A stretch of 64,000 nt of DNA from Nannocystis pusilla (GCF_026626665.1 NZ_JAPNKE010000002.1:2543204-2607203), one strand, 5' to 3'; shown: positions 20,935 to 30,632, counted from the first letter of the stretch. Made by a program: numbers and translations. Notes: generated from the sequence alone by a model not told the origin.

Positions 20935-21545
20935 TTGATGACCGACCTGGTCGCGCCGCGGCCGATCGCGTGGGTGTCGAGCGTGAGCGACGAGGGCCGC
21001 CGCAACCTGGCGCCGTTCAGCTACTACCAGGCGGTCTGCTCGCGGCCGCCGATGGTGGTGTTCAGCGTGGCGTGGTGGCCCGACGGGCGCATGAAGGACA
21101 CGCTGGCCAACGTGCTGGCGACCCGTGAGATGGTGATAAACCACGTCACCGACGCGCACGCGGAGGCGATGAACGCGACGTCGGCGGCGTTTCCGCCCGA
21201 GACCTCCGAGTGGGACGCGTGCGGAATCGCGGCCGAGTCGGCTGCGGTCGTTGCGCCTCCGCGAGTGGCCGGGGCTCTGGCCTGTCTCGAGTGCAAGCTC
21301 GTCCACGCGCTTCCGCTGGGGGGCGGCGCCCCCGGCAAACCGTCGGCCACGCTGGTCGTGGCCGAAGTGGTTCATTTCGCCGTCGCCAGCGAGCTGCTCC
21401 GTCGCGACGCGCGCGGCCGCCTGCTGCCCATCGACGCGGGGCAATGCAGTCGATCGGCCGCCTCGGCGGGATCGCGTACACTCGCACGACGGATCGCTTC
21501 GAGCTTTTGCGCCCCGAGGCGCCCGGGAGCAAGGCCAGTGACTGA
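20935..21545 (+). CDS. Flavin reductase-like domain protein (frame break near 21442; start uncertain)
   Basis: The core is clear: TDLVAPRPIAWVSSVSDEG, NLAPFSYYQAVCSRPPMV, then the FMN-binding fold to GRLLPIDAG. After a GGGG run near 21442 the true C-terminus (MQSIGRLGGIAYTRTTDRFE) is one frame over and ends at 21545. The homologous N-terminus should begin about 20 residues before the TTG/ATG at 20935-20938; AGGAG at 20872-20876 precedes an in-frame ATC at 20878, so the start codon may be non-standard or miscalled. The stop overlaps the HMG-CoA lyase GTG. Confidence 0.75.
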
Positions 21546-22527
21546 TTCGTCCGTACGACCCTCCGGAACCGATACCGTCGAGCCCACGCGCCTGTTCGGG
21601 TCGATGCCGGCGGAGGTCTCGATCTACGAGGTCGGACCGCGCGACGGGCTGCAGAACGAGGCGACGATCCTGTCGGCCGACCGCAAGATCGAGATGATCG
21701 AGGGGCTGGTCGACGCGGGCGTGAAGCGCATCGAGGTGACGAGCTTCGTCAACCCGCGCTGGATCCCGGCGCTCGCCGACCACATGGAGGTCGCGACCCG
21801 TATCCGTCGCAAGCCCGGCGTCACCTACAGCGCGCTGGTGCCGAACCTCCGCGGCCTCGACGCGGCGTCGCGCGCGGGCATGCAGGAGATCGCGGTGTTC
21901 ATGGCGGCGTCGCAGACGCACAACCGCAAGAACATCAACAAGACCACGGAAGAGGCGCTGGCGACCTACCGCGAGGTGGTCACCGAGGCGCGGTCGCGCG
22001 GGATGACGGTGCGCGGCTACGTCAGCACGGTGTACGGCTGCCCCTACGAGGGCGAGGTGCCGTTCGAACAGGTGCTGCGGGTTGGCAAGAGCCTGCTCGA
22101 CATGGGCTGCTACGAGCTGAGCCTCGGCGACACGATCGGGGTCGGTACGCCGCGCCAGGTCGAGTACATCCTCGACGGCCTGCTGCACGCGGACATCCGG
22201 CTCGACCAGTTGGCGGTCCACTTCCACGACACGCGCGGCACGGCGCTGGCCAACATCACGGTGGCGCTGCAGCTCGGGATCCGCACGGTCGACTCGGCGA
22301 TCGGCGGCCTCGGCGGCTGCCCCTACGCGCCCGGCGCGTCGGGCAACGTGTCGACCGAGGACGTGGTGTACATGCTGCACGGGATGGGCTGCCGCACCGG
22401 CATCGACCTCGATCGCCTGGTCGCCATCAGCGCCCGCCTCGGCGGCCATCTGGCCCGCGAGCTGCCCAGCAAGTACCTCAAGGCCCACCTCGGCCACTGC
22501 GCGCGCGTCGGCAAGCCGCTCGCGTGA
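21538..22527 (+). CDS. Hydroxymethylglutaryl-CoA lyase
   Basis: About 330 residues. Diagnostic motifs are YEVGPRDGLQNE, VTSFVNPRWIPALAD, HFHDTRGTALAN (metal His pair) and GGLGGCPYAPGASGNVSTED, the HMGL signature with the catalytic Cys. It splits HMG-CoA to acetoacetate and acetyl-CoA in leucine breakdown; in myxobacteria this step also connects to isovalerate metabolism. GTG at 21538 overlaps the preceding gene; an ATG at 21604 is an alternative start. Confidence 0.9.
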   Translation: MTDSSVRPSGTDTVEPTRLFGSMPAEVSIYEVGPRDGLQNEATILSADRKIEMIEGLVDAGVKRIEVTSFVNPRWIPALADHMEVATRIRRKPGVTYSALVPNLRGLDAASRAGMQEIAVFMAASQTHNRKNINKTTEEALATYREVVTEARSRGMTVRGYVSTVYGCPYEGEVPFEQVLRVGKSLLDMGCYELSLGDTIGVGTPRQVEYILDGLLHADIRLDQLAVHFHDTRGTALANITVALQLGIRTVDSAIGGLGGCPYAPGASGNVSTEDVVYMLHGMGCRTGIDLDRLVAISARLGGHLARELPSKYLKAHLGHCARVGKPLA

Positions 22528-22551
22528 GGCGGGCAAGCGCTGTCGCAGGGT

Positions 22552-22850
22552 GCTCGACGCAGCCGCGACGCGGCCCGCTCGTAGCGGTTCGTGAGAGCGT
22601 CGGCGACGGGCGCTCGACGCGGCCTCGTCGCGGCACGCTCGTAGCGGTTCGTGAGAGCGTCGGCGACGGGCGCTCGACGCGGCTCATGAGCGCCTCGCGG
22701 GTGTACTCGACGTGATCACGAACGCCGACGACCGCGCTCGAAGGGCAGCATCGGTGACGGGCGCTCGACGCGGCTCATGAGCGCGCCGCGGGTGTACTCG
22801 GCGTGATCACGAACGCCGACGACCGCGCTCGAAGGGCAGCGTCGGCGACC
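22552..22850. repeat. Tandem repeats of 60 and 91 bp
   Basis: Units starting GCTCGACGC lie at 22552, 22612, 22672 and 22763. The first two are about 60 bp (GCTCGTAGCGGTTCGTGAGA core); the last two are about 91 bp and share the GTGATCACGAACGCCGACGA segment. The 445-bp gap holds no gene that I can support. Confidence 0.8.
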
Positions 22851-22894
22851 GCGAGTCTCGGTGACGCAGGTCCCTGGCGGCGAAAGCTTCGGGA

Positions 22895-22954
22895 CATGTG
22901 CTTTCGAGCATGTCCGATCGCTCAGGCGCGTTCGGACATGCTCGTTCGAGCATG
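22895..22954. repeat. Two hairpins, one with a compensated stem
   Basis: 22895-22912 is CATGTGC-TTTC-..GAGCATG, imperfect. 22937-22954 is CATGCTC-GTTC-GAGCATG, a perfect stem in which both arms differ from the common TCC/GGA form. Confidence 0.85.
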
Positions 22955-22972
22955 GCGCCCGGGACAGGCGGA

Positions 22973-25108
22973 TTACTTCCCGCGGGCCTTCTCGATCACG
23001 ATGATGCGCTCGAGGGCGGCGGCGACCTCGTGGGTCAGCTCGTGCAGGCTGCGCGGGTCGACGGGGTTGCTCGAGCCCGAGGCGAACACGATCAGCGGGA
23101 CCTTCTCGCGCAGGAGGACGGGGAGGACGAGGATGACGCCCTCGACGCCGCCGAGCGCCGAGAAGAAGGCGGCGTCGATCGGGGTGTCGGTCCGCATCGA
23201 GCCGAAGTAGGGGGAGCGGCGCTCGATCACGCCGGAGAACACCGAGGGGCCGCCGGCGGGGATCCGGATCTGGCGCACGGCCTCGACGAGCAGGTCCTCG
23301 CCGCGGGCGTCGCGGCCGCGGATCTCGCCCTTGACGTGGACGAACATGATGACCCGCGAGAAGCCCTCGGCGAGGAAGTCGAGCAGCAGGTCGGTGACCT
23401 CGTCGCGCGACTTGACGGTGGCGAAGCGCGGCAGCAGGCGGTGAAACGCCTCCGGCGACAGCGGGATGATCTCGTTGGCGGCGGTGAAGCTCGGCGGGAT
23501 CCAGGTCTGGGTCTTGGCGGCGTCGAAGGTCGCCTCGCCGGTCGTGGACTCGGAGGCGCCGCCGCGGTCGGACTCGAGGTCGTCGAGCGGGATGTCGAGA
23601 TCGTCGGCGTTACGGGCGGCGCCGGACAGCGTCTCGGCGGCGCTCTCGGTGCCGGGCTCGGTGCGACCGCGCGAGGTGTCGACCTCCTCGGCGGGGCGCA
23701 AGGTCGCCATCGCGCCGGAGAACACCGGGACGGTCTTGCCGTCGGCCGGCTCGGCGGCGGTCGATTCAGGGCTGGCCGAAGGGACAGGTAGCGTGGGCGC
23801 CGCGGACACGGGGCTCACGGAGTCGGGCTCGCGCGGGATGCTGCCCGAGATCGACCTGGACGTGGAGCTCTGCGTGGCGGGCACCGGCGCGGCGGGGTTC
23901 GGCCCGGTGATGCTCGAGGAGGCGAACGGCTGGGTGACGTTGCCCGGAGCAGGGCTGGCCGAAGAGACAGGTGTGGCCGCGGCGGCCGGCGGCGCGGTCA
24001 GGTTGGACGCGCCGACCGGCTGGGTGACGTTGCCCGCGGGCGGGGTGGCGGAGGCCGGGGTGGCGGCGAGCGCCGCGGCGAGGCTCGAGGAGCCGGCCTG
24101 CTGGGTGACGTTGCCGGGTGGGCTGACCGAAGGGGCAGGTGCGCTCGCGGGCGGGCTGACCGAAGGGGCAGGCGCGCTCGCGGGCGGGCTGACCGAAGGG
24201 ACAGGTGCGCTCGCGGGCGCGGTGACGGTGGGCGCCGCCGCGGTCGCGGCCGGCTGCGGCGGGATGCCGTACGGCGAGGGCGCGAAGGCTGCCGCCGGCA
24301 GGACCGCGGCGGGGCGCGGGGCGCCGGGCATGAGGACGGCCGACGGTTGAAGCACGGCGGCGGGGCGGATCGCGGCGCCGCTGGGCGCGGAGGGACGCGC
24401 GGCGTTCGGGCCGGCGACGACCCCGACGGCCGGCGGCTCGACGACCGGCGGAGTCGGCACCACCGGCGCTCCGTTCGAGGGCGCGCCGACCGTGGGCGGA
24501 GTCACCGTCGGCACGTTGATCACCGCGGCCGGAGCGGCGCGGCTCTGGCTGGCCCCAGGGACAGGTGCGGATCCGCTGGCGGGGATGACCGCGGCCGGGG
24601 TCGCGGCGGTGGCCGGCTTGGTCGCCTGCAGCGAGGGCAGGGTGGGCGCCGGGATGCCGTAGTGATGCGCGATCGAGGAGCGGATGACCCGCAGCGGCGC
24701 GACGGCGCGGACCAGGTACGCGCCGGTGTGCGCCGAGATGGCGTCGACCGCTTTCATGTCGGTCGGGTCGACCATCGCCAGCGTGAGGTTGCCGGTCTCG
24801 TCGCTCGAGATCGGGAGCACGGCGTGGCGCGCGGCCAGCTCTCCGGGGATCCGATCGAGCGCGGATCGGTCGACGCCGTCGAGGATGCTGGCGCCCACCT
24901 TGGGGATCATCAGCTTGCTGTGAAGAAAGCCGACGACGCTGTCTTCATCGGCGAAGCTGTGCGTCAGCAGAGCTTCGACGAAGGAGAGCTTGCGCTCGGC
25001 GCTCGTGGCCTGTACCGCGGCTAACTGCTCGTCGGAGAGCAGGCCCGCTCTCACCATCATGGTCCCGAGGAGACTCACGCGCTGTGATGATTCAACGCCG
25101 GAGCCCAT
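22973..25108 (-). CDS. GspE N-terminal (MshEN-like) domain protein with long linker and GAF-like domain
   Basis: About 711 residues from ATG 25108 (GTG 25141 and GTG 25078 are alternatives). The first 150 residues are a type II/IV secretion ATPase N-terminal domain (LLGTMMVRAGLLSDEQLAAV, then LTLAMVDPTDMKAVDAI). Residues 165-490 are a Pro/Ala/Ser/Thr linker with repeated SAPAPSVSPP and GNVTQ units. The last 180 residues resemble a GAF domain (SRDEVTDLLLDFLAEGFSRV). No Walker motifs occur, so it is not a secretion motor itself. The MshEN fold can bind cyclic di-GMP, so a signalling role is possible. Confidence 0.7.
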   Translation of the reverse strand: MGSGVESSQRVSLLGTMMVRAGLLSDEQLAAVQATSAERKLSFVEALLTHSFADEDSVVGFLHSKLMIPKVGASILDGVDRSALDRIPGELAARHAVLPISSDETGNLTLAMVDPTDMKAVDAISAHTGAYLVRAVAPLRVIRSSIAHHYGIPAPTLPSLQATKPATAATPAAVIPASGSAPVPGASQSRAAPAAVINVPTVTPPTVGAPSNGAPVVPTPPVVEPPAVGVVAGPNAARPSAPSGAAIRPAAVLQPSAVLMPGAPRPAAVLPAAAFAPSPYGIPPQPAATAAAPTVTAPASAPVPSVSPPASAPAPSVSPPASAPAPSVSPPGNVTQQAGSSSLAAALAATPASATPPAGNVTQPVGASNLTAPPAAAATPVSSASPAPGNVTQPFASSSITGPNPAAPVPATQSSTSRSISGSIPREPDSVSPVSAAPTLPVPSASPESTAAEPADGKTVPVFSGAMATLRPAEEVDTSRGRTEPGTESAAETLSGAARNADDLDIPLDDLESDRGGASESTTGEATFDAAKTQTWIPPSFTAANEIIPLSPEAFHRLLPRFATVKSRDEVTDLLLDFLAEGFSRVIMFVHVKGEIRGRDARGEDLLVEAVRQIRIPAGGPSVFSGVIERRSPYFGSMRTDTPIDAAFFSALGGVEGVILVLPVLLREKVPLIVFASGSSNPVDPRSLHELTHEVAAALERIIVIEKARGK

Positions 25109-25171
25109 CACGTCAACAAGCCGGCGTAACCGGGGCTCCACGCGCCGGGCCTCGTGCTATAGCCGCCGTGG

Positions 25172-26365
25172 GTGCGCTACCTCGACCACAACGCGACGAC
25201 CCCCCTCGATCCCCGGGTTCGGGACGCTGTTATCGCCGCGCTGGCGGATCCCCTCCTTCAAGGGAACCCCGCCAGCGTCCACAGCACCGGGCAGCGCGCC
25301 CGGGCGGCCGTCGAACAGGCGCGCCGCGCGGTCGCCCGGGCCCTCGGGGCCGAGGCCCTCGAGGTGACGTTCACGTCGGGCGGCACCGAGGCCGACAACC
25401 TGGCCCTGATCGGCGCTGCCAGGGCGCTGCGGGCCGCCGGACGCCCCTGCGGACTGCTCACGTCGCCGCTCGAACACCCGGCGGTGCTGGCCGCGGCGGG
25501 CCGCCTGCAGCGTGAGGGGCACCCGCTGGCGCTGGTCGCGGTCGACGCCCAGGGCCGAATCGAGGCCGACGCGCTGCGCGCCGCCCTTCGGGCGAACCCG
25601 GAGACCGGAGTTGTCTCGCTCGCAGCCGCAAATCACGTGCTCGGCAACGCCTACGACATCCCGGGGCTGGTCCGGGTCGTGCGCGAAGTCGCGCCGACCG
25701 CGCTGGTCCACTGCGACGCCGTTCAGGCCTTCGGCAAGCTGCCCGTCGACTTCCGTGCCTGGGATCTCGACCTGCTCAGCGTCAGCAGCCACAAAATCTA
25801 CGGCCCGAAGGGGGTCGGCGCGCTGGTCCACCGCCGCCGGCTGGCGCTCGACCCGCTGCTCCTCGGCGGACAGCAAGAGCGCGGGCGCCGAGCCGGCACC
25901 GAGCCGGTCGCCAACCTCGCCGGCTTCGGCCTCGCGGCTCAGCTCGCCGCGGCCGAGCTGCCGGCCCGCCACGCCCACGTGGTCGCGCTCGCGGATCGGT
26001 TGCGGGCTGGCCTTGCGAACATGTCCGATGCGACAGTCCACGGCGACCGCGAGCGCCGGGTCGGCAACACGGTCAGCGTCGGGTTCGAAGGTTGCGACGG
26101 CCAGCTGCTGGCGATGAACCTCGACCTCGCCGGGATCGCGGTGTCGTACGGGGCGGCCTGCAGCTCGGGCACGCCGGAGCCGTCACCGGTGCTGCTGGCG
26201 CTCGGGCTGACGCCGGCCGCGGCCCGCTCGGCGCTGCGGATCTCGCTCGGCGCGGGCAACACCGAGGACGACATCGACGCGCTGCTGGCGGCGCTGCCCG
26301 AGGCGATCGCGCGCGTCCGCGGGGCCGAGGGCGGCGGCGACTGGCGCGAGGTGACGCCGTCATGA
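25172..26365 (+). CDS. Cysteine desulfurase (IscS/NifS family)
   Basis: 397 residues from GTG 25172. The N-terminus YLDHNATTPLDPRV, PLP Lys in SVSSHKIYGPKG, the GGTEADNLAL pocket and catalytic Cys loop AACSSGTPEPSPVL are all present. It moves sulfur from cysteine as a persulfide. The stop overlaps mnmA, so it probably supplies sulfur for tRNA 2-thiolation; general Fe-S assembly is also possible since no isc genes flank it. Confidence 0.93.
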   Translation: MRYLDHNATTPLDPRVRDAVIAALADPLLQGNPASVHSTGQRARAAVEQARRAVARALGAEALEVTFTSGGTEADNLALIGAARALRAAGRPCGLLTSPLEHPAVLAAAGRLQREGHPLALVAVDAQGRIEADALRAALRANPETGVVSLAAANHVLGNAYDIPGLVRVVREVAPTALVHCDAVQAFGKLPVDFRAWDLDLLSVSSHKIYGPKGVGALVHRRRLALDPLLLGGQQERGRRAGTEPVANLAGFGLAAQLAAAELPARHAHVVALADRLRAGLANMSDATVHGDRERRVGNTVSVGFEGCDGQLLAMNLDLAGIAVSYGAACSSGTPEPSPVLLALGLTPAAARSALRISLGAGNTEDDIDALLAALPEAIARVRGAEGGGDWREVTPS

Positions 26366-27441
26366 GGATCGTGTGCGCGATGTCCGGCGGGGTCGACTCA
26401 TCGGTGGCGGCGGCGCTGCTGGTCGAGGCGGGCCACGAGGTGGTCGGCCTGACGATGCGCCTGTACGACGCGAGCGGCCACGAACGCGAGGGCCGCGGCG
26501 GGTCGTGCTGCTCGCCCGCGGAGATCGATCAGGCGCGAGACGTGTGCGCGCTGCTGGGGATCCCGCACTACACGGTCGACGAGCAGGAGCGCTTCACGGC
26601 CCACGTGATCGACGACTTCGCCCGCGAGTACGCCCGCGGCCGCACGCCCAACCCGTGCGTCCGCTGCAACGAGCACGTGAAGTTCGGGCCGCTGGTGGCC
26701 CGCGCCCGCGCGCTCGGGGCCGAGGCGCTGGCGACCGGCCACTACGCGCGCCTCGAAGAGGGGGCGCTGCTGCGCGCGGTCGATGCGACGAAGGACCAGA
26801 GCTACTTCCTGTTCGCGGTGCCGCCGGCGCTGCTGTCGGGGGTGCGGTTTCCTCTCGGGACATGGCACAAAGACCAGGTCCGCGCGAAGGCCCGCGCGCT
26901 CGGGCTGCCGAGCGCCGACACGCCGGACAGCCAGGAGCTGTGCTTCGTCGGCGGCCGCGACCACGGCGAGGTGGTCGAGGCGCGCGCGGCTGCGCTGGGC
27001 CTCGGCACGGCCGATCTGGCGCCCGGTGAAGTGGTCGACGCGGAGGGCCGCGTGCTCGGGGCCCACGGCGGGATCCACCGGGTGACGATCGGCCAGCGCC
27101 GCGGGCTGCGGATCCCGGGCACGTCGCCCCGCTACGTGCTGCGCGTGCTGCCGGAGCAGCGCCAGGTGGTGGTCGGCGACGCGGCGTCGTTGCAGACGCA
27201 CGCGCTGACGCTGGCCGAATTCCGTCGGCTGGCGCCGCTCGGCGAGCACGAGGCGCTGCGCGCGGAGGTGCAGATCCGTCACCGCGGCCGACCTTCGCCC
27301 GCGCGCCTCGAGCTGGCGGGCGACCGCGCGACCGTGATCTTCGACGAGCCGGTCCAGGCGGCCGCTCCGGGCCAGGCGGCGGTGGTCTACGCCGGCGAGC
27401 GCGTGCTCGGCGGCGGCTGGATCGCGGAGACCGCAGGATGA
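26362..27441 (+). CDS. mnmA: tRNA-specific 2-thiouridylase MnmA
   Basis: 359 residues. The PP-loop SGGVDSSVAA lies at residues 8-17; the catalytic pair is Cys in NPCVRCNEHVKF and Cys in SQELCFVGG; ATGHYARL and KDQSYFLF are conserved tRNA- and ATP-binding segments. The enzyme thiolates U34 of Lys, Glu and Gln tRNAs. ATGA overlaps with both neighbours give a desulfurase-mnmA-rnc operon. Confidence 0.95.
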   Translation: MRIVCAMSGGVDSSVAAALLVEAGHEVVGLTMRLYDASGHEREGRGGSCCSPAEIDQARDVCALLGIPHYTVDEQERFTAHVIDDFAREYARGRTPNPCVRCNEHVKFGPLVARARALGAEALATGHYARLEEGALLRAVDATKDQSYFLFAVPPALLSGVRFPLGTWHKDQVRAKARALGLPSADTPDSQELCFVGGRDHGEVVEARAAALGLGTADLAPGEVVDAEGRVLGAHGGIHRVTIGQRRGLRIPGTSPRYVLRVLPEQRQVVVGDAASLQTHALTLAEFRRLAPLGEHEALRAEVQIRHRGRPSPARLELAGDRATVIFDEPVQAAAPGQAAVVYAGERVLGGGWIAETAG

Positions 27442-28223
27442 CCGAGCTGCTCGAGGACCTGCCCGATCGCCGCGGGGCGCCGACCTGGCCCGACAACCAG
27501 GCCCGCCTGGCGCCGCTGCAGGAGCGCCTCGGCTACGCGTTCGCCCGCCCGGCGCTGCTGCGCGTGGCGCTGACCCACCCGACGTGGGTCAACGAACACG
27601 GGCGCTCGGGCTGGCCGAGCAACGCGTGCCTCGAGTTCTTCGGCGACTCGGTGCTGGCGCTGCTGTCCACCGAGGCGCTGTGGCGCCGCTTCCCCGATCT
27701 GTCGGAGGGCGTGCTCACCCGCCTGCGCGCGAGCCTGGTGTCGGCGCCGGCGCTGGCCGAGGCGGCGCGGCGCATCGAGCTCGGTCCGCTGCTGTGGGTG
27801 GCCCACCGTCAGGCCGAGCTGCGCGAACACGACGGGTCGCTGGCCGACGCGGCCGAGGCGGTGCTCGGGGCGGCGTTCCTCGACGCCCGCGCGGCCGGCC
27901 GCGATCCGCTGGCGTGCGCCGGCGCGGTGTTCCAGGCGCTGCTGGGGCCCCGCCTCGCCGGCCTGCGCCCCGACGACGGCAAGCCGGCGAAGGCCCGCCT
28001 GCAGGAGTGGGCCCAGGCGCGCTGGCGCCGGCCGCCGATCTACGTGCCGCTCGGCGACCGCCCGGCGACCGAGCGCTCGCCGTGGCGGGTGCGCGCGGAG
28101 GTGACCTGCCCCGACGGACAGATCGTGGTGCTGGCCGAGGGCGAGGGCCCCAACCTGCGCGCGGCCGAGTCGACGGCGGCCGAGGCGGCGCTCGAGCGGA
28201 TCGATCGCGGCGAGCTCGGGTGA
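27438..28223 (+). CDS. rnc: Ribonuclease III
   Basis: 261 residues. The catalytic signature NACLEFFGDSVLALL and the second acidic site ADAAEAVLGAAFLD are present, then a dsRNA-binding domain from about residue 180 (AKARLQEWAQARWRRPPIY). The usual rnc-era pairing is absent; here it is the third gene after mnmA with an ATGA overlap. Processes rRNA precursors and double-stranded RNA. Confidence 0.93.
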   Translation: MTELLEDLPDRRGAPTWPDNQARLAPLQERLGYAFARPALLRVALTHPTWVNEHGRSGWPSNACLEFFGDSVLALLSTEALWRRFPDLSEGVLTRLRASLVSAPALAEAARRIELGPLLWVAHRQAELREHDGSLADAAEAVLGAAFLDARAAGRDPLACAGAVFQALLGPRLAGLRPDDGKPAKARLQEWAQARWRRPPIYVPLGDRPATERSPWRVRAEVTCPDGQIVVLAEGEGPNLRAAESTAAEAALERIDRGELG

Positions 28224-28678
28224 CGGCTGGTCGGAGGCTGTCCTTCGGGACATGCTCGTCGCAGCGATGGGCCCGGAGATACGGCATGTCCTTATGGACA
28301 TGCTCTTTGTGACATTGTCGAAGAGTCATGTCCTGCGGGACATGTCCCAGACGAGGAGAGATCGAGCCCGTCGCGCCGATGAGCTGTCCCGGAGGACATG
28401 TCTGGCGCGCCGCCCTCACGCTGCTTCGGAGGTCGCGCCCGGGCCCGCCTCGGCGCGCGGGTCGCCCTGGATCGCTCCTGTCTGTCGAGGCAGGTCCGTC
28501 GGCCGCGGATCGCCTCGCCGGTGACGCGCTCGCGACTTCGAGCCGGGACATGGTTCCGCAGCCTCGCCGGCGCGAGCGCGGCCGGTCCGCGGGCGTGGGC
28601 CCGACGGGGCCCGACGGAGGATCCCGCAGGCGAGCGCGTCGCCGCGCGGCCGCGGATCTGGCATGATCGCGGCCGCGC
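28224..28678. other. 455-bp intergenic region with hairpin cluster
   Basis: Perfect hairpins at 28285-28302 (CATGTCC-TTAT-GGACATG) and 28327-28344 (CATGTCC-TGCG-GGACATG), with half copies at 28238-28252 and 28386-28401. The rest, 28402-28678, is GC-rich without a supportable gene and should contain the promoter of the ATP-grasp gene. Confidence 0.8.
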
Positions 28679-29905
28679 ATGCCCGTCCACGTCCTTTACG
28701 TCGCCCCGTACTACAGCGCCAACATCCTGCAGTGCCTCGACGCGCTGGCGTCCTTGCCCGATGTCCGGATCGGCCTCATCACCCATGAGCCCGAGACGAC
28801 GCTGCCCGAGCGCTACCGCGGCCGCGTGGTGGGCCACTACCAGGTCCGCGACTGCCTCGACGCCGAGCAGCTGATCGCCGCGGGCAAGGCGTTCCAGGCC
28901 GGGTGGGGCCGGGTCGACCGGCTGATCGGGTTCCTCGAGCAGATGCAGACCCCGCTGTCGATCGCGCGCGACAAGCTCGGGATCCCGGGCATGACCGAGG
29001 CGGTCGCCCGCAACTTCCGCGAGAAGAACCGCATGAAGGCGAAGCTGCGCGAGGCCGGGCTGCCGGTGGCTCGCCAGGCGCTGATCGGTTCGGCCGAGGA
29101 CGCGCGCAGCTTCGTCCGCGAGGTCGGGTATCCGATCGTGCTCAAGCCGCCGGCCGGCCTGGGCTCGCGCGCGACGGTCCGCGCGACCGACGACGAGTCG
29201 CTGGCCTCGGCGCTGGCCGAGCTGTTCGTGACGCCGTCGAACCCGGCCCAGGCCGAGGAGTTCGTGCGCGGCGAGGAGCACACGTTCGAGACGGTCACGA
29301 TCCAGGGCAAGCCCGTGTGGCACTCGTCGAGCTACTACCTGCCGGGGCCGCTGCAGGTGCTCGAGAACCCGTGGATCCAGTACTGCGTCATGCTGCCCCG
29401 CGAGCAGCTGCAGCCCCACGCGCAGACGTTCCGCGCGCTCAACGTGCGCGCGCTGCAGGCCCTCGGGATCGGCACGGCCCTCACGCACATGGAGTGGTTC
29501 CTCCGCGCCGACGGGTCGATGGTGATCAGCGAGGTGGCAGCCCGACCGCCCGGCGTGCACCTGATGCCGATGATGGGCCTCTGCCATGGCGTGGACATGT
29601 GGCAGAAGTGGGCCGAGCTGATGGTGTTCGAGCGCTTCGAGGCGCCGCCGCGCCAGTTCGCGGCCGGGGCGGCGTTCTTCCGCGGGCAAGGCCCGGGGCA
29701 AGTGGTCCGCGCGGTCGAGGGCCTGGCCGAGGCGCAGGAGCTCGCCGGGGCGTGGGTGGTCGACCGCAAGCTGCCGAAGGTCGGCCAGCCGCGCGCGTCC
29801 GGCTACGAGGGCGAGGGCTACGCGCTCGTGAAGGGCGAGACGACCGAAGAGGTGGTGAACGCGCTTCGCGGGCTGGTCAGCTCGGTGCGCGTGGTCCTCG
29901 GGTGA
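28679..29905 (+). CDS. ATP-grasp domain enzyme
   Basis: 408 residues. The ATP-grasp fold is visible: FREKNRMKAKLREAGLPVAR, VGYPIVLKPPAGLGSRATVR (nucleotide-binding strands), EEFVRGEEHTFETV and the metal-binding end MEWFLRADGSMVISEVAARP. The family joins a carboxylate to an amine or thiol using ATP; the substrate cannot be told and the gene stands alone, so I name only the family. Confidence 0.8.
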   Translation: MPVHVLYVAPYYSANILQCLDALASLPDVRIGLITHEPETTLPERYRGRVVGHYQVRDCLDAEQLIAAGKAFQAGWGRVDRLIGFLEQMQTPLSIARDKLGIPGMTEAVARNFREKNRMKAKLREAGLPVARQALIGSAEDARSFVREVGYPIVLKPPAGLGSRATVRATDDESLASALAELFVTPSNPAQAEEFVRGEEHTFETVTIQGKPVWHSSSYYLPGPLQVLENPWIQYCVMLPREQLQPHAQTFRALNVRALQALGIGTALTHMEWFLRADGSMVISEVAARPPGVHLMPMMGLCHGVDMWQKWAELMVFERFEAPPRQFAAGAAFFRGQGPGQVVRAVEGLAEAQELAGAWVVDRKLPKVGQPRASGYEGEGYALVKGETTEEVVNALRGLVSSVRVVLG

Positions 29906-29953
29906 TCTCGCGCTACCTGCTTCGTCCCGGGCGGTGGCGCACCGCCTGGCCGA

Positions 29954-30050
29954 ACGGACATGCTCACCAGCGCATGCTCGCGCGGACATGTTCCGAAGCA
30001 TGTGTTCGGAAAGACATGTTCTGAAGCGCATGCTCGGAAGGACAGGCTCC
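29954..30050. repeat. Cluster of degenerate hairpin arms
   Basis: At least five CATG-centred arms in 97 bp, including CATGTTC-CGAA-GCATGTG. Fills part of the 229-bp gap between convergent genes. Confidence 0.7.
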
Positions 30051-30134
30051 AGGCTGCTCGGCTGCCGCGGTCCATCGGGGAGGCGCGGCCGGGTCGACGC
30101 GATGGAGCGCGCCGGAATCACCGCTGCGCCGCGC

Positions 30135-30632
30135 TCACTCCTCGCCGGCCCAGCGCTCGAGGAACACGGTGCGCGCGGCCTCCATCTCCGGCGAGACGGG
30201 CTTCTCCGAGGGGAAGCCGGTGACCAGCAGCCAGCGGCCGGTGAACGCCGAGGCCGGGTAGTACGGCGGCTCGGCGGGGAGGAGCAGGCGCGGATCCTGG
30301 AGCGCGGCGAACATCGCGTTCTGATCGGCGAACTCGAACACGAACAGCCACACGCGCGGGCTGGTGGCCGAAAACACCCGGTGGCTCTGCACGCCCCGGG
30401 CCTTGAGGTCGGCCTCGGACAGCGGGGTCGGCAGAACGAGCGGCTCGACCGGGTTGTGGTCGAAGCGCAGGCGCGACAGCGGGAAGCCCGCGAGGGCGGC
30501 GCCGTCGGCGGTCGGGGAGGGAGATGTCTTTGTGGACATGTCCGATGGAGAAGGTGCCTCGCCGGCGCCGGTGCAACCGATCACCGCCGAGGCCGCCAGC
30601 GACAGGGAGAAGAGCGCTGCGCGCGACGACAC
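30135..30632 (-). CDS. Small lipoprotein of unknown function
   Basis: 165 residues from GTG 30632, chosen because it begins the lipoprotein signal peptide (ALFSLSLAASAVIGC). A short linker just after the lipobox contains SPSDMSTKTSP, encoded by a hairpin repeat at 30523-30543. The rest is a compact alpha/beta domain (VFSATSPRVWLFVFEFADQN, FTGRWLLVTGFPSEKP) of unknown family, possibly a DUF4367-like or substrate-binding fold. Confidence 0.6.
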   Translation of the reverse strand: MSSRAALFSLSLAASAVIGCTGAGEAPSPSDMSTKTSPSPTADGAALAGFPLSRLRFDHNPVEPLVLPTPLSEADLKARGVQSHRVFSATSPRVWLFVFEFADQNAMFAALQDPRLLLPAEPPYYPASAFTGRWLLVTGFPSEKPVSPEMEAARTVFLERWAGEE

